A stretch of DNA of 64,000 bases, taken from contig NZ_LR134384.1 of assembly GCF_900637655.1 (NCBI RefSeq), forward strand, positions 1,798,001 to 1,862,000. Direction: 5' to 3'. This document shows positions 19,535 to 28,698 of the stretch, piece after piece (within the stretch, counting starts at the first letter, position 1; every line of letters starts with the position of its first letter). Origin of the DNA: Segatella oris. Lineage in GTDB: Bacteria; Bacteroidota; Bacteroidia; Bacteroidales; Bacteroidaceae. The notes below the pieces were generated by a model. The model was not told the origin of the DNA. It was given only the letters and a program-made list of their open reading frames with translations, and searched no databases. The translations under genes were made by a program, and so were the position numbers.

Positions 19535-20190
19535 CGTCTTTCCGAGGATTGGGAAACGCAGCCAACGGCGTTTTTTGTTCTTCCCAAAGTTGGGAAAGCT
19601 GATTTTCGATGAATTCCTGTTTTCCCAAAGTTGGGAAAGCCAATTTCTGCTGAATTTTGAGTTTCCCAATGTTGGGAAAGACGTTTTTCGCTGATTTCTT
19701 GTTTTCCCCCATGAGGGAAAGACGATTTTCGCTGTTTTCTTGTTTTCCCCCGTGAGGGAAAGCCGATTTTCGATGATTTCTTGTTTTCCCCCATGAGGGA
19801 AAGACGATTTTCGATGATTCCTTGTTTTCCCCCGTGAGGGAAAGACGATTTTAATCGTTTTTTGATTTTCCCTCACGGGGGATAATCTGTTTTCGCCGAT
19901 TTTTATCCGTCGTACCCCTACGAAAGCCTCTTTCTCCCGTTTTTCGTTCATCGTACCCCTACGAAAGCCTCTTTTTTCCATTTTTCGTTCATCGTGCCCC
20001 GTATCTGGACAATTTTTCTCGAAAATCGACAATTTACTCCCGTATCTGGATTGATTTTCTTGAAAATTGATGATTTACTCCCGTATTTAGACAGATTTTT
20101 CTGAAAATCGACAATTTACTATCGTATCTGAGCAGATTTTACCGAAAACTGATGATTTACCCCTGTATCTGAATGGATTTCCCGAAAAAA
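19499..20190. repeat. 41-bp-period dyad array I (17 units)
   Basis: Units begin at 19499, 19540, 19581, 19622, 19663, 19704, 19745, 19786, 19827, 19868, 19909, 19950, 19991, 20032, 20073, 20114 and 20155, a strict 41-bp step. Block 1 has TTCCCAAAGTTGGGAAAG-type dyads. Block 2 has TTCCCCCATGAGGGAAAG types, the last unit being inverted. Block 3 has TCGTACCCCTACGAAAG. Block 4 has CCCGTATCTGGA with TTTTCTCGAAAA. Linkers are T-rich (GATTTTCGCTG, TTTTCTTGTT). Minus-strand reading frames through the array are by-products of the repeats: 41 is not a multiple of three. Confidence 0.92.
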
Positions 20191-20192
20191 CA

Positions 20193-20240
20193 AAGAAAAA
20201 GACCATTTCTCTGCTCAAAACGAGTTTTGAAATGGTCTTT
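20193..20240 (-). terminator. Terminator of lepA-crp
   Basis: AAAGACCATTTC (20198-20209) pairs perfectly with GAAATGGTCTTT (20229-20240), with a second inner stem TCAAAA/TTTTGA. Read on the minus strand, the hairpin is followed by a T-rich tail. It lies 78 nt after the Crp-like gene. Confidence 0.8.
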
Positions 20241-20317
20241 CCTTATTGATTTGTTTCAGATAAGATTTTCAAAAAGGCATTTGTATTTTGACACTGCCTC
20301 CGTTTTTATTTTGCGTC

Positions 20318-20914
20318 TCAATCAATCAGTGTTGTCGCCCTGACACGGCTCAATGTTTCGGGCGTCATCTGCAGATAGCTTGCAATATACACAAGCGGGG
20401 CACGCAAGACTACCTGCGGCATGAGCTTACACATCTTCTTGTAACGATCGCCCGCTGTTTCAAAACGCACCAAGTCGGCATGCACCTGGGAGAGAATCAA
20501 ACTTTCTTCCAATATCTTACGATATAGAATTTGAATGTTCACGTTGTGCAAGGCCACCTGTTCCAAACGATGCTTAGGCAAGGCGTAAATCACTGAAGGC
20601 TCTATTGTCTCTACCTGCAAATGGGTAGGAATTTCAAGAAACAGGCTCTCTATGCACATGAAGATAGAGCGGTCGGAACCTAAATGTTCGGTAACTTCCT
20701 TGCCGTTTTTGAAATAGAATTGGCGTATAACTCCCCGATCTATGTAATAGATATTCTCGCATACCTCGCCTTCTTTCAGTATCATTTCGTTCTTGCCAAA
20801 TTTCATCGGCACAAGAATACTCTCTAAAACATCAAGCTCGTCATGCGTCATCGTACTGTATTTACGGGCGAGTTCACGGGCAATATCCCGTGGTGTGTTC
20901 AATGGTTCTCTCAT
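20318..20914 (-). CDS. Crp/Fnr-family transcriptional regulator
   Basis: A 198-residue regulator with an N-terminal cyclic-nucleotide-binding-like barrel (KEGEVCENIYYIDRGVIRQFY) and a C-terminal helix-turn-helix (YIASYLQMTPETLSRVRA). The ligand is unknown: the cysteine cluster of FNR is absent and the canonical cAMP-contact residues are not evident. It lies 54 nt downstream of lepA on the same strand, so it may be read through from lepA. A hairpin terminator follows. Targets are not visible here. Confidence 0.85.
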   Translation of the reverse strand: MREPLNTPRDIARELARKYSTMTHDELDVLESILVPMKFGKNEMILKEGEVCENIYYIDRGVIRQFYFKNGKEVTEHLGSDRSIFMCIESLFLEIPTHLQVETIEPSVIYALPKHRLEQVALHNVNIQILYRKILEESLILSQVHADLVRFETAGDRYKKMCKLMPQVVLRAPLVYIASYLQMTPETLSRVRATTLID

Positions 20915-20968
20915 GTTAGGAAATCCTCCATAATTAATATTTAAGTGTTCTGCTTTGCTGCATCCGAA

Positions 20969-22762
20969 TTAATCGAGCTTGAGCACGGCAAGGAAAGCTT
21001 TCTGAGGAACTTGCACATTTCCGACCTGCTTCATTCGTTTCTTTCCCTGTTTCTGCTTCTCAAGCAACTTACGTTTACGACTGACATCACCGCCATAGCA
21101 TTTTGCAGTGACATCCTTTCTTACCTGCTTCACCGTCTCGCGGGCTATAATCTTGGCACCAATGGCTGCCTGAATAGCAATATCAAACTGCTGGCGGGGA
21201 ATCAGTTCTTTCAATTTCTCGCACATCCGACGGCCGAAATATACGGCATTACTCTCATGGGTCAGCGTTGAAAGGGCATCAACGGGTTCTCCATTGAGCA
21301 GAATATCCAACTTTGCCAACTTCGAAGGACGGAAGCTATCCACATGATAGTCGAACGAGGCATAGCCTTTCGAAATGCTTTTCAGCTTATCATAGAAGTC
21401 TATCACAATCTCCCCAAGCGGTATCATGAAATGAAGTTCCACGCGATTTCCACTGACATATTCCTGCTTTATCAGCTCTCCCCGCTTGTCGAGACACAGC
21501 GTCATAATCGGGCCGATATAGTCGGCCGCCGTGATAATCGATGCCCGGATATAAGGCTCCTCAATATGATCTATGAGTGTCTGCTCGGGCAATCCCGACG
21601 GATTATGCACCTCTCTGGCATTCCCCTGCTTGTCGTAGACCATATAGGAAACATTCGGCACAGTGGTGATAACATCCATATTAAACTCGCGGTCGAGTCG
21701 TTCCTGAATGATTTCCATATGAAGCAATCCCAAGAAACCGCAGCGGAAACCAAAACCCAAAGCCACAGAACTCTCCGGAGAGAATGTCAGAGAAGCATCA
21801 TTCAACTGGAGCTTTTCCAACGATGCACGCAGGTTCTCATAATCATTAGGGTCAATAGGATATACGCCGGCAAACACCATGGGCTTCACTTCCTGGAAAC
21901 CCGCGATAGCTTCGCTGCAGGGATTGGCCACAGAAGTAACCGTATCGCCCACCTTCACCTCCGTGGCTGTCTTGATGCCACTGATGATATAGCCCACCTC
22001 GCCTGTCGACAGCTCGTCCTTAGGAACCATATCCATTTTCAAGACGCCGACTTCGTCAGCATCATATTCCATGCCGGTATTAAAGAACTTCACCCTCTCG
22101 CCTTTGCGTATCTTCCCGTTGAGAACCTTGCAAAGCACTATAATACCACGGAAACTGTTGAAGATCGAGTCGAAAATCAGTGCTTGTGCCGGTGCATTCA
22201 GCTCGCCCACAGGTGCCGGTATCCTCTCGACTACAGCCTCAAGAATATCTTCCACGCCCTCACCGGTCTTTCCCGAAGCACGGATAATATCCTTTCGGTC
22301 ACACCCGATAAGCTCCACGATTTCATCTTCCACCTCATCAGGCATGGCATTCGGCATATCAATCTTATTGATAATCGGGATAATCTCCAAATCATGCTCT
22401 ATGGCCATGTAGAGATTGGAGATTGTCTGTGCCTGCACACCTTGCGTGGCATCCACGACAAGCAATGCCCCCTCACACGCAGCAATAGACCGCGACACCT
22501 CGTAAGAAAAGTCCACATGTCCCGGCGTATCTATCAAGTTAAGAATATATTCCTCACCGTCTTGAGCCTTATAGTTCATCTGAATGGCATGGCTTTTAAT
22601 CGTGATGCCACGCTCACGCTCAAGTTCCATGTCGTCGAGCATCTGTCCCTCGGTAATCCGAATCGTCTGCGTCTTCTCCAAAAGTCGGTCGGCAAGTGTC
22701 GATTTGCCATGATCGATATGGGCGATGATACAGAAATTCCTAATATAGCTTATCGTGTCCAT
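20969..22762 (-). CDS. lepA: Elongation factor 4 (LepA)
   Basis: A 597-residue ribosome-associated GTPase that acts on stalled or mistranslocated ribosomes and in subunit biogenesis. The G1 motif is AHIDHGKST (14-22), followed by the G2 region [12 protein letters not shown]3 DTPGHVDF, G4 NKIDM, the EF-G-like domains and the characteristic C-terminal domain ending [21 protein letters not shown]. The length is normal. A minus-strand -7 box reads from 22797 to 22790, back to back with the promoter of the lipoprotein gene. Confidence 0.97.
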   Translation of the reverse strand: MDTISYIRNFCIIAHIDHGKSTLADRLLEKTQTIRITEGQMLDDMELERERGITIKSHAIQMNYKAQDGEEYILNLIDTPGHVDFSYEVSRSIAACEGALLVVDATQGVQAQTISNLYMAIEHDLEIIPIINKIDMPNAMPDEVEDEIVELIGCDRKDIIRASGKTGEGVEDILEAVVERIPAPVGELNAPAQALIFDSIFNSFRGIIVLCKVLNGKIRKGERVKFFNTGMEYDADEVGVLKMDMVPKDELSTGEVGYIISGIKTATEVKVGDTVTSVANPCSEAIAGFQEVKPMVFAGVYPIDPNDYENLRASLEKLQLNDASLTFSPESSVALGFGFRCGFLGLLHMEIIQERLDREFNMDVITTVPNVSYMVYDKQGNAREVHNPSGLPEQTLIDHIEEPYIRASIITAADYIGPIMTLCLDKRGELIKQEYVSGNRVELHFMIPLGEIVIDFYDKLKSISKGYASFDYHVDSFRPSKLAKLDILLNGEPVDALSTLTHESNAVYFGRRMCEKLKELIPRQQFDIAIQAAIGAKIIARETVKQVRKDVTAKCYGGDVSRKRKLLEKQKQGKKRMKQVGNVQVPQKAFLAVLKLD

Positions 22763-22789
22763 TGCTTATAATCTGCTTTTTTTACCATG

Positions 22790-22829
22790 CAAAGATAAAG
22801 AAAATTCTCTGATAATTTCGTATCTTTGC
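22790..22829. promoter_or_regulatory. Divergent promoter pair, lepA and lipoprotein gene
   Basis: TATCTTTG occurs on the minus strand at 22797-22790 (for lepA) and on the plus strand at 22822-22829 (for the gene at 22851). No convincing -33 boxes are seen for either. Confidence 0.5.
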
Positions 22830-22850
22830 AAAAAATAAAACTATCAGACA

Positions 22851-23231
22851 ATGAAAAAGATTCTTTTTTCCACCCTTGTCCTGCTGACCTTTACAGCCTG
22901 TCATCATGAGACTATTGAAGAACGGGCGGCACGTGAAGCCAAGGAATATACACAGAAGATGTGCCCCACCCCTGTTGTGAATTTCACCCGCACTGACAGC
23001 ATGGTATTCGACAAAACAACGCGCACGCTGATTTATTTCTGCTCATTCACCGACAAAATGGACAACGCGGAGATTGTCAATGCCAATCGGACAAAACTGT
23101 CAGACGGGCTCCGTGAGGGGCTGCTGAACGACACGGGATTAAAAACCTATCGCGAAGCCGGTTTCCATTTCAAATATATTGTCCGCTCAGCCAAAGACCC
23201 AAAGAAAACACTTTATCAGGAGAAATTCTGA
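22851..23231 (+). CDS. Small predicted lipoprotein, unknown function
   Basis: A 126-residue protein with a lipoprotein signal peptide (MKKILFSTLVLLTFTAC; lipidated Cys17). The mature part is charged, with a short Arg/Glu-rich helix followed by VVNFTRTDSMVFDKTTRTLIYFCSF-type beta strands (given here only as a landmark for residues 44-68). I do not recognise a named domain. Acidic and polar residues follow the Cys, which could favour surface or outer-membrane sorting. It is divergent from lepA and ends at a strong bidirectional terminator. Confidence 0.75.
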   Translation: MKKILFSTLVLLTFTACHHETIEERAAREAKEYTQKMCPTPVVNFTRTDSMVFDKTTRTLIYFCSFTDKMDNAEIVNANRTKLSDGLREGLLNDTGLKTYREAGFHFKYIVRSAKDPKKTLYQEKF

Positions 23232-23298
23232 AAACTAATTTATTCTTGGCCAGATTTAAGCGGCATTTATCCGAATACAAAAAGTATAATGCAGATAT

Positions 23299-23353
23299 AA
23301 AAGAAAATCCTTCCTTCTCCAGAAGATACTGAAGAAGGATGGATTTTCTTTTT
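23299..23353. terminator. Bidirectional terminator between lipoprotein gene and yebC
   Basis: A 20-bp arm at 23299-23318 pairs with 23332-23351 with one mismatch. The stem is flanked by A-rich and T-rich sequence, so it can end both the plus-strand lipoprotein transcript and the convergent pheT-yebC transcript. Confidence 0.8.
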
Positions 23354-23458
23354 ATTTTCGAATTCTGCAATCTGAACTTTGATTACAAAAAAGCTTTACC
23401 TATGAATGAACAGAAGCAAATTAAAAGTTCAGATACAAAAAAACGAAACTCAAAGCCC

Positions 23459-24187
23459 CTATTCCTCAGGCTTCATGTTCGTGTAAACGGTCTGGACATC
23501 ATCGAACTCTTCAAGCTTTTCAACCATTTTATCTATGGTTTCCCGCTCTTCAGGAGTAACATCCTTGAGGTCGTTTGGAATATAAGTGAACTCTGCTCCC
23601 GTAACTTCAAAGCCTTCAGACTCTAAATGTTTCTGGATTTCGCCGAAGCTTTTCGGGTCACCGTAAATGGTGATTTCGTTTTCTTCCTCATCCTCATCAT
23701 ATTCGTCTTCCACACCATAGTCTATCAAATCGAGTATCAATTCATCCATATCAAGACCCTCTTTCTTTTTGAATGTGAAAACGCTTTTGTGGTCAAAAAG
23801 GAAAGAAAGACTGCCGGTCGTTCCCATATTTCCGCTGAACTTATTGAAGACTGAACGCACATCAGCTACCGTGCGTGTGGTATTATCAGTCAAAGTGTCA
23901 ACAAAGACAGCCACTCCATGAGGGCCATATCCTTCATAAGTAACCTCCTTATATTCGCTCTGGTCTTTACCCATTGCATTCTTGATAGCACGCTCAATGT
24001 TATCCTTCGGCATGTTTTCACGCTTACAGTTGGCTATCAAAGCACGTAGTGTAGGGTTGTTTTCCGGCTCCGGCCCGCCTGCCTTTACTGCAATTGCAAT
24101 CTGTTTACCTAATTTTGTGAATACTCGGGCCATATGCCCCCAACGCTTCAGCTTAGTTGCTTTACGATATTCAAATGCTCTTCCCAT
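23459..24187 (-). CDS. YebC/PmpR-family protein
   Basis: A 242-residue YebC-family protein: N-terminal helical domain (MGRAFEYRKATKLKRWGHMAR), the central segment KRENMPKDNIERAIKNA and the YEGYGPHGVAVFVD motif. Members were described as transcriptional regulators, and some relieve ribosome stalling at proline stretches. An acidic run (DEYDEDEEENE) near residue 175 is notable. It follows pheT by 45 nt on the same strand and is probably co-transcribed. Confidence 0.93.
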   Translation of the reverse strand: MGRAFEYRKATKLKRWGHMARVFTKLGKQIAIAVKAGGPEPENNPTLRALIANCKRENMPKDNIERAIKNAMGKDQSEYKEVTYEGYGPHGVAVFVDTLTDNTTRTVADVRSVFNKFSGNMGTTGSLSFLFDHKSVFTFKKKEGLDMDELILDLIDYGVEDEYDEDEEENEITIYGDPKSFGEIQKHLESEGFEVTGAEFTYIPNDLKDVTPEERETIDKMVEKLEEFDDVQTVYTNMKPEE

Positions 24188-24232
24188 TTTAATGATATGA
24201 TTTTTTGTTTATTCCTAATAGATAATATGCCC

Positions 24233-26701
24233 TTATCTAAGCTCTGCCCCCAACTTGGTTGTGAGTTGCTTGATCAATTTCTGCATGATCGCATCAATGG
24301 CTTTATCATTGAGGGTCTTGTTGGCATCTTGCAAAATGAAATTCACCGCATAGCTCTTTTTGCCTGCAGGAAGGTTCTTTCCTTCATAGACATCAAAGAG
24401 TTCCACGCGCTTCAGAAGCTTCTTTTCTGTCTGAACGGCAATCTGTTCTATCTGTTCAAACTCTATATTTTTATCTATCAGCAGTGCCAAATCACGACTG
24501 ACGGCGGGGAACTTACTGATTTCCTCAAACTCAAGTTCATTCTTGCGAACGGCCTTTGTCAGTGCATCCCAATCAATTTCTGCATAGAAGACAGACTGTT
24601 CGATGCCCACTTTCTTCAAGAGTTTCGGACTTAGAATTCCCACCTCTGCAAAGAGTTTTCCACCTCTATTCTTATAAGCAAGGGCCTTGGCAAAGATATT
24701 ATTCTCGCTCTTCGTAATGACGAACATCCCTGTGGGAACACCAATGCGCGTGAAAATGTTCTGCACATAGGCCTTAAGTTCATAGAAACTTGCATCTTCG
24801 TCAGCATGTATCCAAGAACCTTCCACCCGCTTACCTGTAAGCCAAAGTGCCAAATGCTGGTCTTCAAGATAAGCTTTAGCGGGATTTTCCGCCTGCCATT
24901 TCTCCTTATTATATGTATAGACATTACCCATTTCGAAGAAACGGATATTGTTATTACGGCGGTTTACATTACGCACAACACTCTCCAAACCACCAAACAA
25001 AAGCGTCTGGCGCATCACACTGAGATCAACACTAAGCGGGTTCATCACCTTTACCGTAGTGTCTTCGGCATAAGCATTCAAGTCGAAATCCGTATAATAA
25101 GACAGCTTCGAGAGCGAATTATTCATGATTTCATTGAAGCCACAACCCACCAATTGCTCACCAATAAGGTTGCTCAGCCGATGTTTCTTATCCTCATCGC
25201 CGGCAATAGTCAGCGAACTGTTCAGCTGTGTAGGTATCTCAACATTGTTGTATCCATAGATACGAAGAATATCCTCGACAACGTCACAAGGGCGTTGCAC
25301 ATCTGAACGATAAGGTGGAACGAGCAGTTCAATGCTATCTTCGGTCTCATCAGCAATCTTCATTTCCAAGTTGGTAACAATGCTCTTAATGGTTTCTTTG
25401 CCTATTTCTTTACCAATAAGTTTATGCACATAATCATAAGAGAGGCTCACCTTGAAATCCTCAATAGGTTCAGGATAAACATCCTTTATCTGCATCGACA
25501 CCTTACCACCTGCTAATTCTTTACATAAAATGGCAGCCTGCTTCAAGGCGTAGATAACGCCATTGGGGTCGACGCCACGCTCAAAACGGTAGCTGGCATC
25601 AGTGCTCAAGCCATGACGACGAGCACTCTTGCGGATCCAGGTCGGGTGGAACAATGCACTTTCAAGCACGACATTGCAGGTCGTGTCATAGGTTCCGCTA
25701 CCCTTTCCACCAAACACTCCAGCAATACACATAGGCTCTTCAGCATTGCAAATGCTCAAATCACGTTCGCACAACGTATGCTCTTCGCCGTCGAGCGTAA
25801 CGAACTTTGTGCCTTCCGGTTGTGTACGGACAACGATTTTGTGACCTTTCACCATATCGGCATCAAAGCAATGCATCGGTTGTCCATAGGCCATCATCAC
25901 ATAGTTGGTAATATCCACGATATTATTAACAGGACGCAGTCCTATCAGACGCAGTTTGTCTTGAAGCCATGCAGGACTTTCCTTGACGTCACACCCCGTT
26001 ACACTCACACAGGCATAACGCTTACAAGCATCAGTATTCTGTATTTCAACCTCTATCGGCAGGTCTTCATTATCCACCTTAAAAGCATCACATGAAGGAC
26101 GGTGCAGGCTGGTCTGATAGCCATTCTGCTTGAGCCATGCATAGAAATCGCGGGCAACACCATAGTGTGAGAGGGCATCTCCATGATTGGCCGTAATGTC
26201 TATCTCTATCAACCAATCACTCTCCAAATGATAATATTCGGCAGCCGGCATGCCAACTACGGCATCCTCCGGCAAGACGATGATGCCATCATGACTGTTG
26301 CCCACGCCAATCTCGTCTTCGGCACAAATCATACCTAATGACTCTACGCCACGAAGTTTGCTCTTCTTGATAGTAAACGACTCTTCACCATCATAAAGCA
26401 CACAACCTAAATCGGCTACAATCACTTTCTGACCGGCAGCTACATTCGGGGCACCACACACAATCTGCTGTGGCTCACCTTTACCAAGATCGACTGTTGT
26501 CACATGAAGATGATCACTGTTGGGATGCTCTACACAGGTCAACACCTTGCCCACATAAAGCCCCTTCAGACCACCTTTGACCGTCTGTACTTCTTCTAAA
26601 GCGTCGACTTCCAAGCCAATAGAGGTCAGCGCATCAGCCGTTTCCTGTGGCGTAAGGTCAAAATCAACATACTCCTTAAGCCATTTATACGAAATGTTCA
26701 T
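24233..26701 (-). CDS. pheT: Phenylalanine--tRNA ligase beta subunit
   Basis: An 822-residue beta chain of the (alpha-beta)2 PheRS, which charges tRNA-Phe. In order: an EMAP-like tRNA-binding domain (YVGKVLTCVEHPNSDHLHVTTV near residue 50-70), B3/B4 editing domain, B5 domain, catalytic-like core and the C-terminal anticodon-binding FDX-ACB domain (EISKFPAVSRDLALLID, VELFDVYEG). The length is slightly above the usual 800. pheS is not adjacent, as is common in Bacteroidetes. It is followed by yebC. Confidence 0.97.
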   Translation of the reverse strand: MNISYKWLKEYVDFDLTPQETADALTSIGLEVDALEEVQTVKGGLKGLYVGKVLTCVEHPNSDHLHVTTVDLGKGEPQQIVCGAPNVAAGQKVIVADLGCVLYDGEESFTIKKSKLRGVESLGMICAEDEIGVGNSHDGIIVLPEDAVVGMPAAEYYHLESDWLIEIDITANHGDALSHYGVARDFYAWLKQNGYQTSLHRPSCDAFKVDNEDLPIEVEIQNTDACKRYACVSVTGCDVKESPAWLQDKLRLIGLRPVNNIVDITNYVMMAYGQPMHCFDADMVKGHKIVVRTQPEGTKFVTLDGEEHTLCERDLSICNAEEPMCIAGVFGGKGSGTYDTTCNVVLESALFHPTWIRKSARRHGLSTDASYRFERGVDPNGVIYALKQAAILCKELAGGKVSMQIKDVYPEPIEDFKVSLSYDYVHKLIGKEIGKETIKSIVTNLEMKIADETEDSIELLVPPYRSDVQRPCDVVEDILRIYGYNNVEIPTQLNSSLTIAGDEDKKHRLSNLIGEQLVGCGFNEIMNNSLSKLSYYTDFDLNAYAEDTTVKVMNPLSVDLSVMRQTLLFGGLESVVRNVNRRNNNIRFFEMGNVYTYNKEKWQAENPAKAYLEDQHLALWLTGKRVEGSWIHADEDASFYELKAYVQNIFTRIGVPTGMFVITKSENNIFAKALAYKNRGGKLFAEVGILSPKLLKKVGIEQSVFYAEIDWDALTKAVRKNELEFEEISKFPAVSRDLALLIDKNIEFEQIEQIAVQTEKKLLKRVELFDVYEGKNLPAGKKSYAVNFILQDANKTLNDKAIDAIMQKLIKQLTTKLGAELR

Positions 26702-26889
26702 ATATAGTTTTTATTATATTTCAAAACAGATGCAAAAATACAAAAAATGCAGGAAATACACAAACACATAGTTAAAAAAACGCAGTCCAATTCAGATTGA
26801 GCAGTAAGACCAACCTTTCAAAATGACCATCCAACATTTTTTGAAGAGCCATAAAACCACAACTTCCTGTAAATTAAATTCACAACAGA

Positions 26890-26956
26890 TTTGCATTTGC
26901 GTTCAAAAATCATTATCTTTGGTCTCGGGAAAGTCGCATGTTGACTTTCCCTTTTT
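26890..26956 (+). ncRNA. Promoter directly followed by a terminator: candidate very short RNA
   Basis: TTTG (26890-26893) and TATCTTTG (26914-26921) with a 20-nt spacer make a good promoter. GGGAAAGTC (26927-26935) pairs with GACTTTCCC (26943-26951) over a 7-nt loop and is followed by TTTTT. The predicted start site falls at or just before the hairpin, so the product would be only about 30 nt. No gene ends upstream on this strand that would need the terminator; pheT runs the other way. It may be an abortive RNA, an attenuator remnant or an insulator. Confidence 0.4.
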
Positions 26957-27020
26957 CGTTTTTCCACATCACAAATAAAAACAACACGTTTACAAGACTG
27001 CACAATATACCTCAAAAAGG

Positions 27021-27110
27021 CTTGTAAGATGACTCAAATCACAAGGCAAAATGACTCATTTCATCCGACAAAATGAACCATATCAGAACTCCGGATGACA
27101 CATATTGAAC
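27021..27110 (+). repeat. Free-standing 22-bp repeat array
   Basis: Three full 22-bp units at 27038-27059, 27060-27081 and 27082-27103 with partial flanking units. They share an AAAATGACTCAT / AAAATGAACCAT / GGATGACACAT end and an AT start. The unit length and end motif match the arrays inside the interspersed elements, but the outer parts of the element are not recognised. The rest of the gene-free 26702-27318 region shows only this array and the short-RNA candidate. Confidence 0.55.
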
Positions 27111-27318
27111 TATTCTTAGATAGAAACAGACAGGCAAAAGCCAAAATATGAAAAGCCAGAATGACAAATATTGTATGATATTTTGAGTTTTTTCTTAAAA
27201 GATGTTTATTTATATTTCTATCCAAAACAGTAACAGACAGACCTTGTTCACCTTTACATCATCACGACAACTTTTCCCTTTCATGCACAAGCATACTGCT
27301 TTTTTCCTTTCCAAAGGC

Positions 27319-27350
27319 TTTGGTTTTCTGCATTTTTTGCATTACCTTTG
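27319..27350 (+). promoter_or_regulatory. Promoter of the DUF3078 gene, almost on the start codon
   Basis: TTTG (27319-27322) and TACCTTTG (27343-27350) are 20 nt apart. The ATG is at 27359, only 8 nt after the -7 box, so the mRNA should be leaderless or nearly so. Confidence 0.7.
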
Positions 27351-27358
27351 TGCGCATT

Positions 27359-28630
27359 ATGAGACGAATTACAACGATATCCATATTCATTCTCGCCTGT
27401 GGAATGGCATTCCAAACACAGGCACAGACCTTTCGCATGCCGTCAGCAAGCAAGCCTCACACCATTGCAGAGCGCTACATTGACAGCCTTATGACCACGC
27501 AAAGGAAACTTGCAGACACTCAACTGCCTTTCTCTCAAGCCAACTATGCCCGGCTCTTTCTGCCTCCCACTTTTTATAAGGGTGTCAGTCACAGAATATT
27601 TTCATTTGCAGAGACAGATTCAGCGACTTTAACCAAGCTGCTTGATGATGCCCTTTTGAATATTTACCTCCGTCGTCCTGACCTCGTAAAGACTACGGAA
27701 AGTCACCTCGATATCATTGGACCGACACTTGAAGTGGATAAGGCTATAAGGCCTAATAACCAACATCTTAGTGAACATATATCTCCGAAGACGACTGAAC
27801 CCGAATACGTAGATGCCAGTATTGAAATCTATAAGCCCAACTTCTGGACTTATCATGGAGACTACTACCTCCAGTTTCTACAGAATTATGTTTCAAACAA
27901 CTGGTACAAAGGAGGCGAAAGCAACTACAGTATGGTTGGAGCCGTGACGCTGCAAGCCAACTATAACAACAAACAAAAGGTGAAATGGGACAACAAACTC
28001 GAAATGAAACTTGGCTTCCAGACCTCACGCAGCGACAACCTTCATAAACTCAAAACCAGTGAAGACCTGTTGCGTTATACGGGGAAATTAGGTTTCCAGG
28101 CTACAAACAGATGGTATTATACCACCCAACTCATTGCCTATACGCAGTTCATGAGAGGCTACAAGAACAACGACACCTTTGTTTACAGTGACTTCATTAA
28201 CCCGCTGAATATCAACCTTTCTGTCGGTATGGATTACGTGGTGTCATGGTTTGACAAACGACTCACAGGCACTATCCATTTAGCTCCGGCAGCCTATAAC
28301 TTCAGATATGTCAGCCGACTCGACCTGAGTAAACGCTATGGACTCAAGGAAGGCAGACATACCCTGCACGATATCGGTTCAGAATGTACGGTTGATCTGT
28401 CCTGGAAAATGAGCGATATGATAAAATGGAGAACGCGACTCTATGGGTACACGACCTACAGACGTGGGGAGATAGAATGGGAAAACACCATTGTCTTCCA
28501 GTTCAACCGCTATATCAGTACAAATATTTTCATCTATCCTCGCTTTGATGATGGTGCATCACGTGACGGTAAATATGGTTACTGGCAACTCAAGGAATAT
28601 GCAAGTCTTGGATTTTCATATTCTTTCTAA
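27359..28630 (+). CDS. DUF3078 outer-membrane beta-barrel protein
   Basis: A 423-residue secreted protein with a signal peptide ending FQTQAQ (about residue 22). The second half is a DUF3078 domain, a Bacteroidetes outer-membrane beta-barrel, with NYVSNNWYKGGESN, alternating aromatic strands and a C-terminal Phe (LGFSYSF) expected for BAM insertion. Its function is unknown. The start is the ATG at 27359: an in-frame TTG at 27320 lies inside the -33 promoter element. Its promoter and that of pyrG are separate. Confidence 0.85.
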   Translation: MRRITTISIFILACGMAFQTQAQTFRMPSASKPHTIAERYIDSLMTTQRKLADTQLPFSQANYARLFLPPTFYKGVSHRIFSFAETDSATLTKLLDDALLNIYLRRPDLVKTTESHLDIIGPTLEVDKAIRPNNQHLSEHISPKTTEPEYVDASIEIYKPNFWTYHGDYYLQFLQNYVSNNWYKGGESNYSMVGAVTLQANYNNKQKVKWDNKLEMKLGFQTSRSDNLHKLKTSEDLLRYTGKLGFQATNRWYYTTQLIAYTQFMRGYKNNDTFVYSDFINPLNINLSVGMDYVVSWFDKRLTGTIHLAPAAYNFRYVSRLDLSKRYGLKEGRHTLHDIGSECTVDLSWKMSDMIKWRTRLYGYTTYRRGEIEWENTIVFQFNRYISTNIFIYPRFDDGASRDGKYGYWQLKEYASLGFSYSF

Positions 28631-28637
28631 AGAAACG

Positions 28638-28669
28638 TTTGCCTATCTCATGAAAAAAGACTAAATTTG
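28638..28669 (+). promoter_or_regulatory. Promoter of pyrG-yidC
   Basis: TTTG (28638-28641) and TAAATTTG (28662-28669), 20 nt apart, 29 nt before the GTG start. Confidence 0.7.
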
Positions 28670-28698
28670 CACGCTGAACCAATAAAGACATAATTATT

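Noticed and set aside
19088..20032. Long minus-strand frames through the 41-bp array encoding Lys/Ser/Phe-rich repeats
   Set aside because: The 41-bp unit is not a multiple of three, so similar peptides appear in several frames. No start signals or promoters fit, and the frames run into the maeB coding region.
19499..20190. CRISPR array
   Set aside because: Spacing is regular, but there are no unique spacers: both dyad and linker are repeated and change in blocks. No cas genes are present in the window. The same holds for 48093-49030.
21344..22771. 475-codon plus-strand frame opposite lepA
   Set aside because: It is an antisense shadow of lepA, which has all its GTPase motifs; the peptide is His/Arg/Cys-rich and has no recognisable domain.
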